This document shows, one piece after another, positions 21,941 through 30,560 of a DNA stretch of 64,000 bases. The notes beneath the pieces were generated by a model that worked only from the letters and a program-made list of their open reading frames with translations, did no database searches and was not told the origin of the DNA. The stretch comes from a virus, in IMG/VR virus record IMGVR_UViG_3300034418_007369, positions 1 to 64,000 of that record, one strand, 5' to 3'. The translations under genes were made by a program, and so were the position numbers. How positions within the stretch are numbered: position 1 is the first letter of the stretch; every line of letters begins with the position of its first letter.

Positions 21941-22150
21941 ATGGGTTCAGCTAAATTCAAATTGAACTGGTCTGACATTATCGGTGTTGGCAAAAATGCG
22001 GCTCTTGTTGGTGGCGCTGCCGCGCTTACCGTTGTTGCACAGAGTCTTGGGACTATCGACCTTGGAACATATGGCCCTCTTGTAGTTCCGATTATCGCAG
22101 TAGGTCTTGATACTGCAATTAAATGGATGAAAAATAACGCAGCAGAATAG
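21941..22150 (+). CDS. Small holin-like membrane protein, 69 aa
   Basis: ATG 1 nt after the PAS gene, SD GGAG. Two hydrophobic segments (NAALVGGAAALTVVAQSLGTI and GPLVVPIIAVGLDTAIKWM) with a short amphipathic start and a polar end (KNNAAE): size and topology of class II holins. Its position between a membrane PAS protein and a peptidase fits a lysis cluster, but holin function is inferred from shape only. Confidence 0.5.
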   Translation: MGSAKFKLNWSDIIGVGKNAALVGGAAALTVVAQSLGTIDLGTYGPLVVPIIAVGLDTAIKWMKNNAAE

Positions 22151-22159
22151 GACTATATC

Positions 22160-23083
22160 ATGGATTTTAAAACGCCACGCGAGCTTTTAAACGCTTATCG
22201 TGAAGGATTTAAAGGCGCAGAGTGTGACAAAAAAGAAGTCGCAAAACTGCTTGGCGAGCTTAAAAATCCACTATTCGGAGCTGCCGCATACCAATTATGG
22301 GGAGATGGAGAAGGGAAACTCTCTCTCCCGTTTAAATCTCTGTTAAAGTTCGACCCAAGTTTTGGGCCATCAGAACGTCAAACAACTGGCGACTGCGTAT
22401 CTCACGCCACTAGAAACGCTATAGACGTAACAAGAAGCGTAGAGATAGATATAAAGGGAGACATGGAGCAGTTTGTTGCCAGAGGTGCAACAGAGGCCAT
22501 CTACCAAAGCAGAGGACACAAAAAGCAAGGCATGATGTGTTCTACTGCTGCAAAATATGTTCATGAGCATGGGGGTATTGTATTAAGAAAAGATTACGGT
22601 ATTGTCGATCTATCTAAATATGATTCAAGCCTTGGCGCTAAACATAAAATCCCTTTTGATATTTATACAAAAGAAGCAAGAAAGCACCAAGTTAAAACCA
22701 TATCTTTAATCACAACTATACAGGAAGCGCGAGATGCGCTTGCTAATGGTTACGGTATCTCTGTCTGTTCTAGTTACGGCTTTTCTTCAAAGAGAGATAA
22801 ATATGGAATAGCTAAACGTAGTGGTGGCTGGTCACATGCTATGGCTTGGATCGCCTGCGATGATACAGACGAAAGATACAAAGAGTCATTGTTTCTAGTA
22901 CAGAATAGTTGGGGTAAATGGAATAGTGGCCCAAAATTCCATGAGCAGCCAGATGGTAGCTTTTGGATTAGAGAAAAAGACGCAAGAGGCATGTTGGCTC
23001 AAAAGGGAGCTTGGGTGTTTAGCGATGTAGATGGATTTCCAGCAAGAGAACTACCGGATTACGGAACTACAAAATTTTTATAG
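22160..23083 (+). CDS. Papain-like (C1A) cysteine peptidase, 307 aa
   Basis: Catalytic elements in order: QTTGDCVSHATRNAID (oxyanion Gln and nucleophile Cys, about residues 74-79), MMCSTAAKYVHEHGGI (substrate-side helix), GGWSHAMAWIACDD (catalytic His, about residue 223), and LVQNSWGKWNSGP (catalytic Asn, NSWG). This is the full Q-C-H-N set of C1A peptidases. No signal peptide or propeptide is recognisable. In a phage it might mature virion proteins, or digest host envelope peptides during entry or exit. It lies in a membrane/lysis-like cluster but no muramidase is nearby. Confidence 0.85.
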   Translation: MDFKTPRELLNAYREGFKGAECDKKEVAKLLGELKNPLFGAAAYQLWGDGEGKLSLPFKSLLKFDPSFGPSERQTTGDCVSHATRNAIDVTRSVEIDIKGDMEQFVARGATEAIYQSRGHKKQGMMCSTAAKYVHEHGGIVLRKDYGIVDLSKYDSSLGAKHKIPFDIYTKEARKHQVKTISLITTIQEARDALANGYGISVCSSYGFSSKRDKYGIAKRSGGWSHAMAWIACDDTDERYKESLFLVQNSWGKWNSGPKFHEQPDGSFWIREKDARGMLAQKGAWVFSDVDGFPARELPDYGTTKFL

Positions 23084-23092
23084 GATAGAAAG

Positions 23093-23545
23093 ATGAAATA
23101 TCTATCAACTTTGATTGTGCTTGTTTTATTTGTCGGATGCGCAGAAACAAAAAATAGTGAGTGGCAAAGCAACCCAGAATACAGAGCCTATATTGCAACA
23201 AGACTTGCCGATGCTATAATAGAGTATAACGTCATCACAGAAGAAGTTGTTGAAGAGGGCTGTGATGGTTCTGGCTGGATAACACAGGGGGATGGACATA
23301 AAACGGAGTGTCCCGGATGCGATGCCTGTAAATCTGCTGGCGACATACCACAAATAGAATGGTCAACAGATACGCTACTAGACATTCCACAAATATTAGA
23401 AGAATTTAAAATTCCGATTGAGGAAGAGCCTGAGCCTGAAGTCATCATAGAACCAGAGCCAACACAAGAAATAATAGTCGAAGAAAAACCAATAATTCAA
23501 ACTAATCAAGATAGGTCAAGAGGACTATTTAGGAGACGTAGGTAA
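23093..23545 (+). CDS. Predicted lipoprotein with Cys cluster, 150 aa
   Basis: Signal peptide MKYLSTLIVLVLFVGCAE with lipobox FVGC (Cys 16). The mature part has CDGSGW ... CPGCDAC, a DnaJ-like zinc knuckle, then a Pro/Glu-rich acidic stretch (EEEPEPEVIIEPEPTQEIIVEEKP) and an Arg-rich end (RSRGLFRRRR). A lipoprotein at this place could be an outer-membrane spanin-like component, which would suit a Gram-negative host. The rod-like EP repeat fits a periplasm-spanning segment (inference). The stop overlaps the next ATG by 1 nt. Confidence 0.65.
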   Translation: MKYLSTLIVLVLFVGCAETKNSEWQSNPEYRAYIATRLADAIIEYNVITEEVVEEGCDGSGWITQGDGHKTECPGCDACKSAGDIPQIEWSTDTLLDIPQILEEFKIPIEEEPEPEVIIEPEPTQEIIVEEKPIIQTNQDRSRGLFRRRR

Positions 23546-23874
23546 TGAGTATAGAAAATTTAGCAGAAAGAATATCAGAGAGCGCCCAGAAAAAAGATGG
23601 AAATTACGGTATTGACCCTATCACTATTAGTATTATAATATCTATCGTTACAAACCTAATAAAACTATGGTGGGCTTGTAAAGATAAACAAAGCATTAAA
23701 GGAGAACTACAAAATCCGTCTCTTATTTTTAAGGTCTTGTTAAAAAGAGAGATACGAAAACGCGCGCGAAGAGAAGATAGGACTGCACTCTATGGGGCAT
23801 TTTTAGATGTTGTTCCGGCGCTAACCGAACAGGAAATTAATGAAATTATAAAACAAATTGGAGAACAGGAATGA
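23545..23874 (+). CDS. Single-TM phage protein, 109 aa
   Basis: Polar N-terminus, one TM helix (YGIDPITISIIISIVTNLIKLWW, about residues 21-43), then a basic helix (LLKREIRKRARREDRTALYGAFLDVV). I recall the YGIDPITI ... SIVTNLI pattern from other phages near virion or lysis genes. Could be the inner-membrane partner of the preceding lipoprotein. Function unproven. Confidence 0.5.
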   Translation: MSIENLAERISESAQKKDGNYGIDPITISIIISIVTNLIKLWWACKDKQSIKGELQNPSLIFKVLLKREIRKRARREDRTALYGAFLDVVPALTEQEINEIIKQIGEQE

Positions 23875-24146
23875 GTGAATTATTTAGTGCGTTGAGTGTA
23901 TTTCAGTGGTTCATGCTTGGCATTGGGGCGTTTTTGATTGGGCCAGTTTTATTTAGCAAAATCTTAGATAGATATGTACATGGAAAGCCAGAGCCTCCAC
24001 CTCTTCCGGGTGACGAGAGCCTCACTGACGTTGTAGAGTGCTGGGAAAATCTTAAAAAATTATGCAAGAGGCATGGATTAGCCGAGGCCGAACAAGAAGT
24101 CCACAAAGTCTTTCCTCTTTTTGCAAAATCAAAGGATGTGCTATGA
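23871..24146 (+). CDS. Single-TM protein, 91 aa
   Basis: TM helix about residues 10-30 (FQWFMLGIGAFLIGPVLFSKIL), Pro-rich linker (KPEPPPLPGDES), then a helical cytoplasmic part (LTDVVECWENLKKLCKRHGLAEAEQEVHKVFPLF). Overlaps both neighbours by 4 nt. Family unknown. Confidence 0.5.
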   Translation: MSELFSALSVFQWFMLGIGAFLIGPVLFSKILDRYVHGKPEPPPLPGDESLTDVVECWENLKKLCKRHGLAEAEQEVHKVFPLFAKSKDVL

Positions 24147-24610
24147 GTGATAACCTTAGAATATTCTTAGCTTTAGTAGTTATTGTGGTTGGACTTTTTG
24201 GGGAAAAAGCTGCCGAATTTGTGAAAGATAACGTTGAAATTGTCGATGAGTCTGTGTATACTATCACTGAACCATCTTTGGAAAACAAAGAGCTTGTCAA
24301 GCCAATTACTGAGATTGAAATCTCCCCAGAAGATGCAAAACTAATTTCTTCATTTTATCTGGAATTAGCTGATGTAATTGACAAAGATGATACTATAATA
24401 GATTCTACAGGACAGTTTAGAAACCTAAACACTTTTGCCGGAGTGTTGCACTTTGATACATCTCTGTTAGGAAAATACGACTCTCTTGGAGAAAACATAG
24501 ACTCGGCTATTGTTAATACTATTGGAAAACAGGACGCGCCTATGGATGACGACAAAAGAGATGACTTGATCGAAATACTAAATGCGGTAGCTTGGAGTGT
24601 CACCCAATGA
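24143..24610 (+). CDS. Single-TM protein, 155 aa
   Basis: ATG 24143, ATGA-type overlap upstream. TM helix at the N-terminus (LRIFLALVVIVVGLFGEKAAEF) followed by an acidic, helical, probably extracytoplasmic region (ISPEDAKLISSFYLELADVIDKDD ... SLLGKYDSLGENIDSAIV). I have seen proteins of this layout in phage membrane clusters but cannot name a family. Confidence 0.5.
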   Translation: MSDNLRIFLALVVIVVGLFGEKAAEFVKDNVEIVDESVYTITEPSLENKELVKPITEIEISPEDAKLISSFYLELADVIDKDDTIIDSTGQFRNLNTFAGVLHFDTSLLGKYDSLGENIDSAIVNTIGKQDAPMDDDKRDDLIEILNAVAWSVTQ

Positions 24611-24792
24611 TTATCAACAAAATTTTAGATGTCCTTCTTGACAAATATGACATTGAAAAAGAAGATGTTGATAAAGTCAAAAAGATTTTAGATAAGGTGA
24701 GCTTTACAAAAAGAGATGGCAAAGATATAATGGTCATCAGTATAGGCGAAGGAATTGAGCTGTCTATAGTTCAGAAAAAAGAAGAAAAATAA
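24607..24792 (+). CDS. Hypothetical small protein, 61 aa
   Basis: ATG 24607 overlapping the previous stop. Helix-helix-strand-strand pattern (MIINKILDVLLDKYDIEKEDVDKVKKILDKV, then IMVISIGEGIELSIVQ). Soluble and acidic/basic mixed. Last gene of the 21385-24792 cluster, 34 nt before the RNR gene. Confidence 0.5.
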   Translation: MIINKILDVLLDKYDIEKEDVDKVKKILDKVSFTKRDGKDIMVISIGEGIELSIVQKKEEK

Positions 24793-24826
24793 ATTAATTT
24801 AGTTTTACAATCATGAGGAATATTTA

Positions 24827-27034
24827 ATGTCTTTGAAATCTTTAATGGATTATACATTTGTTAGTAAGTATGCGCGTTGGATTCCTGAAAAGAAAAGGCG
24901 AGAAACTTGGAACGAGGCAGTAGATAGAGTCAAGCAAATGATGCTCGACAAATATGTTGCAGGTCAAGAGGGCGAGAACGTAGAAGAAATTAAAACCGAG
25001 ATCGAGTGGGCGTATGAACAAATGCGCAAGAAAAAAGTTCTTGGCAGTCAGCGCGCTCTACAGTTTGGCGGATCGCCAATCTTTAAGCACAATGCTCGTA
25101 TGTATAATTGTATTGTGTCATACTGCGACCGTGTAAGATTCTTCCAAGAGTGTATGTATCTTCTTCTGTGTGGATGCGGTACTGGATTTTCCGTACAGAA
25201 ACACCATATTGAAAAACTGCCAGACCTTTTACCAAAGAAAGAGGGTAGTAAAAAATACGTTATTCCAGATACCATTGAAGGATGGAGTGACGCTGTAGGT
25301 ATTTTGGTGTCGAGTTATTTCGATCAATATCTACAAGATGAACTATTCGGTGAATATTCTGGCAAGACTGTTAATTTTGACTACAGTCAAATTCGTCCCG
25401 CCGGATCTTACCTAAAGTCAAGTGGCGGCAAAGCTCCCGGCCCTGAACCTCTACGCAATGCTCTAACAAACATTAGAAAAATCTTAGACAAGGCAATTAA
25501 AGATGGACAGAAAAAGCTCAAACCTATCCAAGCTTATGACATTATTATGCACACCGCTGATGCTGTTATATCTGGTGGCGTTCGCCGCTCTGCTACCATT
25601 TGCGTATTTAGTCCTGACGATAGTGAGATGGCAAGGGCTAAAACAGGAACTTGGTTCATTGACAATCCCCAACGAGGAAGATCAAACAATTCTGCACTAC
25701 TTGTACGAAATGAAACAACAAAAGAACAATTTGCAGAACTAATGAACTCTGTCAAAGAGTTTGGCGAGCCGGGATTTGTATGGGCAGACAGCACAGAACT
25801 TCTGGTAAATCCATGTGTTGAAATTGGCATGTGGCCTGTATGTGAGGAAACTGGTGAATCTGGATGGCAGGCATGTAACCTATCAACTATTAACTGCTCA
25901 AAAGTAAAAACCGAACAAGACTTCTTTGATGCTTGCCGTGCCGCTACAATCATTGGTACACTACAGGCGGGTTTCTCGGAGTTTGAGTATCTGGGCGGTG
26001 CGTCGGAGCGAATCATCGCAAGAGAAGCTCTGCTGGGCGTTAGTATGACAGGCATGATGGAGAACGCAGAAGTTTGTCTTGATCCATCATCACAGAAGCG
26101 CGGCGCTAATATTGTAAAGAAAACAAACGCTAGAATGGCAGAACTGCTGGGTATTCGTCAAGCAGCAAGAACCACATGTATTAAACCAGAAGGAACATCA
26201 AGTTGTATTCTTGGAACATCTAGTGGTATTCACCCGCACCATGCGAAACGATATATCCGCCGAGTCCAAGCAAACAAAATGGAACCCATTTATAATTATT
26301 TTAGAACACAAAACCCAAGAGCATGTGAAGAAAGTGTTTGGAGTAATAATGATAGTGATGACGTTGTATCGTTCTGTGTAGAAGTTAAAGACGGCGGCAA
26401 AACTAAAAACCAAGTGAGCGCACTACAGTTATTGGACTATGTAAAATCTACACAGCAAAGCTGGGTTCTCAATGGTACAAACCCAGAGCTATGTACTCAA
26501 CCTTGGTTAAATCATAATGTAAGTAATACTATTAATGTTAAGCCAGATGAATGGGACGAAGTAGAGAAATATATTTATAAGAATAGAAAATACTTCTGTG
26601 GTATTTCATTGCTTCCTATCTCTGGCGATAAAGATTTTCCACAAGCACCATTCACTACGGTTTATCTACCAAGTGAACAGGTCGCACACTACGGCAATGC
26701 CTCTATCTTTGTGAGTGGACTTATCGAGGTTGCACTTACTCTATGGGAGGACAACCTTTGGGCGGCATGTGACAGTCTACTTGGGTTTGGCGAAAAGATT
26801 AAAGGCAATGGAAAGAAAGAGTGGAAAGAGCGATGTGAAAGATTTGCCGAAAAATACTTCGCAGGAGACCTAAAACAGTTGACATATTGTATGAAAGATG
26901 TCTATAATTGGAAAGAGTGGGTGGATCTTAACAGAGAATACCAAGATGTAGACTTCACACAAGTTGTCGAAGAAACTAATAATGTAAATCCCGTTCAACA
27001 AGTCGCCTGTGCTGGCGGTAAATGTGACTTTTAA
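24827..27034 (+). CDS. nrdJ: Adenosylcobalamin-dependent (class II) ribonucleotide reductase
   Basis: 735 aa, the length of monomeric B12-dependent ribonucleoside-triphosphate reductases. Features: MYNCIVSYCDRVRFFQECMYLLLCGCGTGFS near residue 90; GGVRRSATICVFSPDD; NPCVEIGMWPVCEETGESG near residue 328, the loop that should carry the thiyl-radical Cys; ACNLSTINCSK; RTTCIKPEGTSSCILGTSSGIHPHHAKRYIRR; PFTTVYLPSEQVAHYG; and a C-terminal CAGGKC pair for re-reduction. It makes dNTPs without oxygen but needs cobalamin from the host or environment. No SD stronger than GAGGAAT. Followed 11 nt on by dUTPase. Confidence 0.93.
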   Translation: MSLKSLMDYTFVSKYARWIPEKKRRETWNEAVDRVKQMMLDKYVAGQEGENVEEIKTEIEWAYEQMRKKKVLGSQRALQFGGSPIFKHNARMYNCIVSYCDRVRFFQECMYLLLCGCGTGFSVQKHHIEKLPDLLPKKEGSKKYVIPDTIEGWSDAVGILVSSYFDQYLQDELFGEYSGKTVNFDYSQIRPAGSYLKSSGGKAPGPEPLRNALTNIRKILDKAIKDGQKKLKPIQAYDIIMHTADAVISGGVRRSATICVFSPDDSEMARAKTGTWFIDNPQRGRSNNSALLVRNETTKEQFAELMNSVKEFGEPGFVWADSTELLVNPCVEIGMWPVCEETGESGWQACNLSTINCSKVKTEQDFFDACRAATIIGTLQAGFSEFEYLGGASERIIAREALLGVSMTGMMENAEVCLDPSSQKRGANIVKKTNARMAELLGIRQAARTTCIKPEGTSSCILGTSSGIHPHHAKRYIRRVQANKMEPIYNYFRTQNPRACEESVWSNNDSDDVVSFCVEVKDGGKTKNQVSALQLLDYVKSTQQSWVLNGTNPELCTQPWLNHNVSNTINVKPDEWDEVEKYIYKNRKYFCGISLLPISGDKDFPQAPFTTVYLPSEQVAHYGNASIFVSGLIEVALTLWEDNLWAACDSLLGFGEKIKGNGKKEWKERCERFAEKYFAGDLKQLTYCMKDVYNWKEWVDLNREYQDVDFTQVVEETNNVNPVQQVACAGGKCDF

Positions 27035-27045
27035 GGAATAAAAAA

Positions 27046-27585
27046 ATGGAAGGTAATACAAACAAAAACGTGCCGCCGTTTCCGGTATGGCAAAACTCTT
27101 GTTGCAGACATGAGACGGTAGTAACTTCTCTGCCAATGGGCATGAAGCCTTACACTGGTCCTGAATTAAAAGTTAAGAAACTGGCCCCAGAAGCAATCAT
27201 TCCAACAAAAGCAAATAAAACAGATGCGGGCTATGATCTCTATGCCCTAGAAGATGTAGAGATTCCAGCTGTAAATCATAAACTAATCAAGACAGGTATT
27301 TCTATGGCGATCCCAGCCGGTTACGTTGGTCTCATCTGGCCTCGCTCTGGCCTTGCTTATAAGAATGGACTAGATGTGTTTGCTGGCGTTATTGACGCCG
27401 GTTATAGAGGTGATGTGGGGGTAATACTCTATAATTCAAGAGTAACTGACCACTATCAAGTCAAAAAGGGAGACAGAATAGCGCAGATAGTTTTTCAAAA
27501 GATAAAAGGCTTTAATCTTATTGAAGTGGACGATCTTGATGAAAGTCAAAGGGGTGAAGGCGGATTTGGGAGTAGCGGAGTATGA
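27046..27585 (+). CDS. dut: dUTPase (dUTP diphosphatase)
   Basis: 179 aa with all five trimeric dUTPase motifs: DAGYDLYA, WPRSGLAYK, GVIDAGYRGDVGVILYN, GDRIAQIVFQ and the C-terminal RGEGGFGSSGV. An N-terminal extension of ~38 residues (with a CC pair and VTSLPMGMKPYTGPE) precedes the fold. It hydrolyses dUTP to dUMP, feeding ThyX. Start and operon position after RNR place it in nucleotide supply. It overlaps the next gene by 4 nt. Confidence 0.95.
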   Translation: MEGNTNKNVPPFPVWQNSCCRHETVVTSLPMGMKPYTGPELKVKKLAPEAIIPTKANKTDAGYDLYALEDVEIPAVNHKLIKTGISMAIPAGYVGLIWPRSGLAYKNGLDVFAGVIDAGYRGDVGVILYNSRVTDHYQVKKGDRIAQIVFQKIKGFNLIEVDDLDESQRGEGGFGSSGV

Positions 27586-28580
27586 CCGATAGAATATTTT
27601 GGGCTACTCAGGGAGTACTCTTAAACGGTTCTTTTTTGGGAGGTGTTCAGTCAGTAGGCGTTAACTCTAGCCATTCGGCCTCTGCGCTGTTTAATAACGG
27701 CAGTCCCACAAGACGCCACATCTTCTATAATAGACCCTCTACAGAAATAACAATAGAAAGACTCCTAACAGGCGCCCCCGCAGAAGTTGATGATGGTGTC
27801 GCCGCTGGTGAACATGATATTGAAATTGCCTATGGTTCAGACGAAAACGGGAATATCGGCGAGAACTCATCGTTAGGCGGGGTTCAATATAAAAAATGCT
27901 TAATCAGTTCTATTTCATATTCTATGTCTGTAGACCGTGTTACAGAGACAGTAACATATATAAACAGATGGATGGAGCCGGGCGGAGCGTCTCCTAGCGA
28001 TTTTTCAGGGGTTGGCGGGGGAGGAGGGGAAACTATGAAAAGGCAGCACATAAAACCACAAAGTAGCACATTACCAGAAGAAGTGAAAAAGTTATTCGAC
28101 ATTGGGACTGAACTTAACGGCATTGATGTTCTAGGACTTCAATCCATAGATATAAATGTAAACATAGAACGAACACAATTATTGGATCACGGATACTGGG
28201 GCGGATCGGATGGCGATTTGAGCAGGATTAATGAGTTTTATATTCCCAATCTTCCAATAAGTATTTCTTGTTCTTTTCGCGGGATAATAAGGCAGCCGAT
28301 TCCTTGGACTGGAATTATGAAAAATTTAGATAACGCGGTGCGCCCTGTTGATAACAACTTTACTCAATCTTATGGCGGCCCAGCCGCTAATCCATTCTAT
28401 GAAGCCGATAGGGTGATTGTTATTAATTCGGAATTTTCGGGATCAAATAGTTCATGGAATCTTGGCGCTAAAAATTATTTAACATCAATAGAAACAAACG
28501 GAGGAGATGCTGGAGACGATTCAAATGTCGAAGTTACTATAACTTATCAAAATAGCAACAACTTTATTGAAGTATCATAA
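27582..28580 (+). CDS. Hypothetical beta-rich protein, 332 aa (possible tail tube-like virion protein)
   Basis: Starts MTDRIFWATQGVLLNGSFLGGVQSVGVN and consists of beta segments separated by Gly-rich loops (SGVGGGGGE near residue 147). The repeated pattern ISSISYSMSVDRVTETVTYINRWMEP and DINVNIERTQLLDHGYWG, ending VEVTITYQNSNNF, is like proteins with tail-tube-type beta layers. There are two related halves (VQSVGVN... and LQSIDINVN...), suggesting an internal duplication. It sits oddly between dUTPase and PhoH genes, coupled by an ATGA overlap. Confidence 0.5.
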   Translation: MTDRIFWATQGVLLNGSFLGGVQSVGVNSSHSASALFNNGSPTRRHIFYNRPSTEITIERLLTGAPAEVDDGVAAGEHDIEIAYGSDENGNIGENSSLGGVQYKKCLISSISYSMSVDRVTETVTYINRWMEPGGASPSDFSGVGGGGGETMKRQHIKPQSSTLPEEVKKLFDIGTELNGIDVLGLQSIDINVNIERTQLLDHGYWGGSDGDLSRINEFYIPNLPISISCSFRGIIRQPIPWTGIMKNLDNAVRPVDNNFTQSYGGPAANPFYEADRVIVINSEFSGSNSSWNLGAKNYLTSIETNGGDAGDDSNVEVTITYQNSNNFIEVS

Positions 28581-28608
28581 TCAATAACATTATAGTGGTA
28601 AACACCTT

Positions 28609-29286
28609 ATGACAAAAAAAATAAGAAGAACGCTAAAAAAAGAAAATATTCCCCAGCAAGTTAAAATAGTAGAGCCAAAAACACCCAACCAAAAAAAATA
28701 CATTAGATCAATAATAGAAAACGATATTATTTTTTGCACCGGTCCTTCGGGTTGTGGAAAATCCTTTATTGCCGCTGGCCTGTCGGCACAAAAACTTCAC
28801 CATGATGAAATTGAGAATATAATAATTACTAGACCCCTTGTATGCACCGGAAAAGAAATTGGATCTTTACCGGGAGAGCTGGGAGAAAAAATAGCCCCAT
28901 ACCTCATGCCAATGCAGGAAAATTTAAAACATTTTCTTGGGCGCGCTTATTACGGAGAATACTATAATGCAGGTAGGATCAAGTACATGCCGCTAGAGGT
29001 TATGCGCGGTAGCACATTTAATCATTCATATATGATTCTTGATGAGGCGCAAAACTGTAGCTTTGAACAGATCAAGATGTTTATAACTAGAATGGGTGAA
29101 GGCTCTAAGGTTTTAATAAATGGAGACATTAAACAAACTGACATAAAATCTAGAAGCGGTCTTGCACATTGTATTGAAAAACTCTATAATATAGAGGGAA
29201 TCGCTTATTGCCAGCTAACAATTCAAGATATACAAAGAAACGGAATATTGGGCAGAGTGTTAAATGCCCTAGAGAATGACGATTAA
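28609..29286 (+). CDS. phoH: PhoH-like ATPase
   Basis: 225 aa. Walker A GPSGCGKS at about residues 45-52, Walker B MILDEAQNC, and RMGEGSKVLINGDIKQTD: the standard PhoH/ATPase core without extra PIN or KH domain. Very common in marine phages; thought to be an RNA-related ATPase, and despite its name not clearly phosphate-linked in phages. Basic N-terminus (KKIRRTLKKE). Start ATG 28609, SD unclear (AACACC before it). Confidence 0.92.
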   Translation: MTKKIRRTLKKENIPQQVKIVEPKTPNQKKYIRSIIENDIIFCTGPSGCGKSFIAAGLSAQKLHHDEIENIIITRPLVCTGKEIGSLPGELGEKIAPYLMPMQENLKHFLGRAYYGEYYNAGRIKYMPLEVMRGSTFNHSYMILDEAQNCSFEQIKMFITRMGEGSKVLINGDIKQTDIKSRSGLAHCIEKLYNIEGIAYCQLTIQDIQRNGILGRVLNALENDD

Positions 29287-29299
29287 TTGAGGTAAAAAT

Positions 29300-29641
29300 A
29301 TGCCATTATATGATTTTGAATGTGAGCCTTGTGCGTATTATACGGAAATAAGACAAGGACCGGAAGATCCAGATGTTCATGAGTGTCCATTTTGCGCAAG
29401 CAATACTCTTAAAAAAGTTTTCATTAATGCTCCATCTATCAGTGTGATCGGAGAACCCACTACTGTAAAACATTTAGCAGATAGAAATACCAAAAAGATG
29501 GGAAGATATGAGCTAGAGTCTAAAAACGCAAAGAACAATTCGGAACAGTACAAGGAGGCTAAAAAAGCAAGAGACCAGCGCCGCAAGATCAACTCTATGA
29601 CACAGGAACAGAAGATTAAATGGATAAAGGAAGGTGACTAA
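29300..29641 (+). CDS. FmdB-type zinc-ribbon protein, 113 aa
   Basis: MPLYDFECEPCAYYTEI ... HECPFCASNTLKKVF: the FmdB ribbon, with MPxYxFxCxxC then CPxC. The remainder is a highly charged helix (NTKKMGRYELESKNAKNNSEQYKEAKKARDQRRK). In bacteria FmdB-like proteins are named as putative regulators; phage versions are common and unexplained. Stop overlaps the next ATG by 1 nt. Confidence 0.8.
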   Translation: MPLYDFECEPCAYYTEIRQGPEDPDVHECPFCASNTLKKVFINAPSISVIGEPTTVKHLADRNTKKMGRYELESKNAKNNSEQYKEAKKARDQRRKINSMTQEQKIKWIKEGD

Positions 29642-29907
29642 TGGAACTGGAAAAAGTATTATTAGGTAATAAAAGCGATGAAACGGTTAAATTAAATAGA
29701 AAAGATTTCCCACATCACGCAACTGTTACTCTTAAAATCGACATAAGAAAAATGAATAAGGATGGCTCTTTAGAAAATAAAGTTTTGAGCGCGTCAGAAC
29801 TCTCAAAATATGGCATGGGTATCAAGGCTCAGATATGCACATCTGGAGCTACTCAATCCGAATGCATCAAGAATCTTAAAGAAATGTTGGAGAAAATGAA
29901 TGGCTAG
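29641..29907 (+). CDS. Hypothetical protein, 88 aa
   Basis: Beta-rich first half (VTLKIDIRKMNKDGSL) and helical end (TQSECIKNLKEMLEKMNG). Overlaps the FmdB-type gene by 1 nt and the next by 8 nt, so part of one translational run from 29300 to 38811. No family recognised. Confidence 0.5.
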   Translation: MELEKVLLGNKSDETVKLNRKDFPHHATVTLKIDIRKMNKDGSLENKVLSASELSKYGMGIKAQICTSGATQSECIKNLKEMLEKMNG

Positions 29908-30247
29908 ATGGGAAAATGAAGACGTGTCTGGACTAGGTATTCCAGAACCGATTACTTCAGTTGTAAAATATTTGAATAAGGAAGGTAGAGACTGTCAAAA
30001 CGAAAGATATGGTTTCGTGAAAACTGTTTCTACAACTCTTCCAGATAAGAGTGTTTTTGTAAAATACTATATTAGATTTTATAGAGGCGAGCTTGTTGAT
30101 CCTCATTCTGTTGACATTAATTTTAAATCTAAAATACCAGAGTTTAAAAAAGTATCAGAAGATTGTTATAATCTATATAAAAAATATTTGTCTACAAAAA
30201 ATCGTTTGTATTTCACTAGGTCAAGAAGATTGTTCATGGAGAATTAA
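29900..30247 (+). CDS. Hypothetical protein, 115 aa
   Basis: Basic, mixed alpha/beta (VVKYLNKEGRDCQNERYGFVKTVSTTLPDKSVFVKYYIRFYRGELVDPHSVDINFK). Ends in a helix rich in Tyr/Arg (LYKKYLSTKNRLYFTRSRRLFMEN). The next ORF begins immediately after its stop. Family unknown. Confidence 0.5.
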   Translation: MARWENEDVSGLGIPEPITSVVKYLNKEGRDCQNERYGFVKTVSTTLPDKSVFVKYYIRFYRGELVDPHSVDINFKSKIPEFKKVSEDCYNLYKKYLSTKNRLYFTRSRRLFMEN

Positions 30248-30559
30248 ATGAAAAAGGGACCACTTTCTAACGAAGAGAAAAGCTATATTGAAGAAAACTC
30301 AAAAGTAGGCGCTAAAGATTTAGCGGAATCTATGGATAGATCGCTAAAGCTAGTAAAGGCGCATCTAGGTAAAATTTCTAAAAAAGAACAAACAAAACCA
30401 AAAGAAGAATCTAAAACTATGCAACTATTAGCAAGAAATGCCGATAGGGGCGTGGTGGTTATGACGGAATCGGCCTCTTCGCATTTTGATAAAAATAGGA
30501 AAAAGTCAGAACCGCCCAAAAGATACAGAGGGATTATTCATAAAATAAAGGAAGACTAA
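30248..30559 (+). CDS. Small HTH-like phage protein, 103 aa
   Basis: KKGPLSNEEKSYIEENSKVGAKDLAESMDRSLKLVKAHLGKI has the helix-turn-helix spacing of a MarR/Sigma-4-like DNA reader (the phrase LSNEEKSYIEEN...AKDLAESMDRS...V is typical of small phage HTHs). A flexible linker leads to GVVVMTESASSHFDK, a conserved tail I have seen on similar phage proteins. Probably DNA- or RNA-polymerase-binding; target unknown. Confidence 0.6.
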   Translation: MKKGPLSNEEKSYIEENSKVGAKDLAESMDRSLKLVKAHLGKISKKEQTKPKEESKTMQLLARNADRGVVVMTESASSHFDKNRKKSEPPKRYRGIIHKIKED

Positions 30560-30560
30560 T

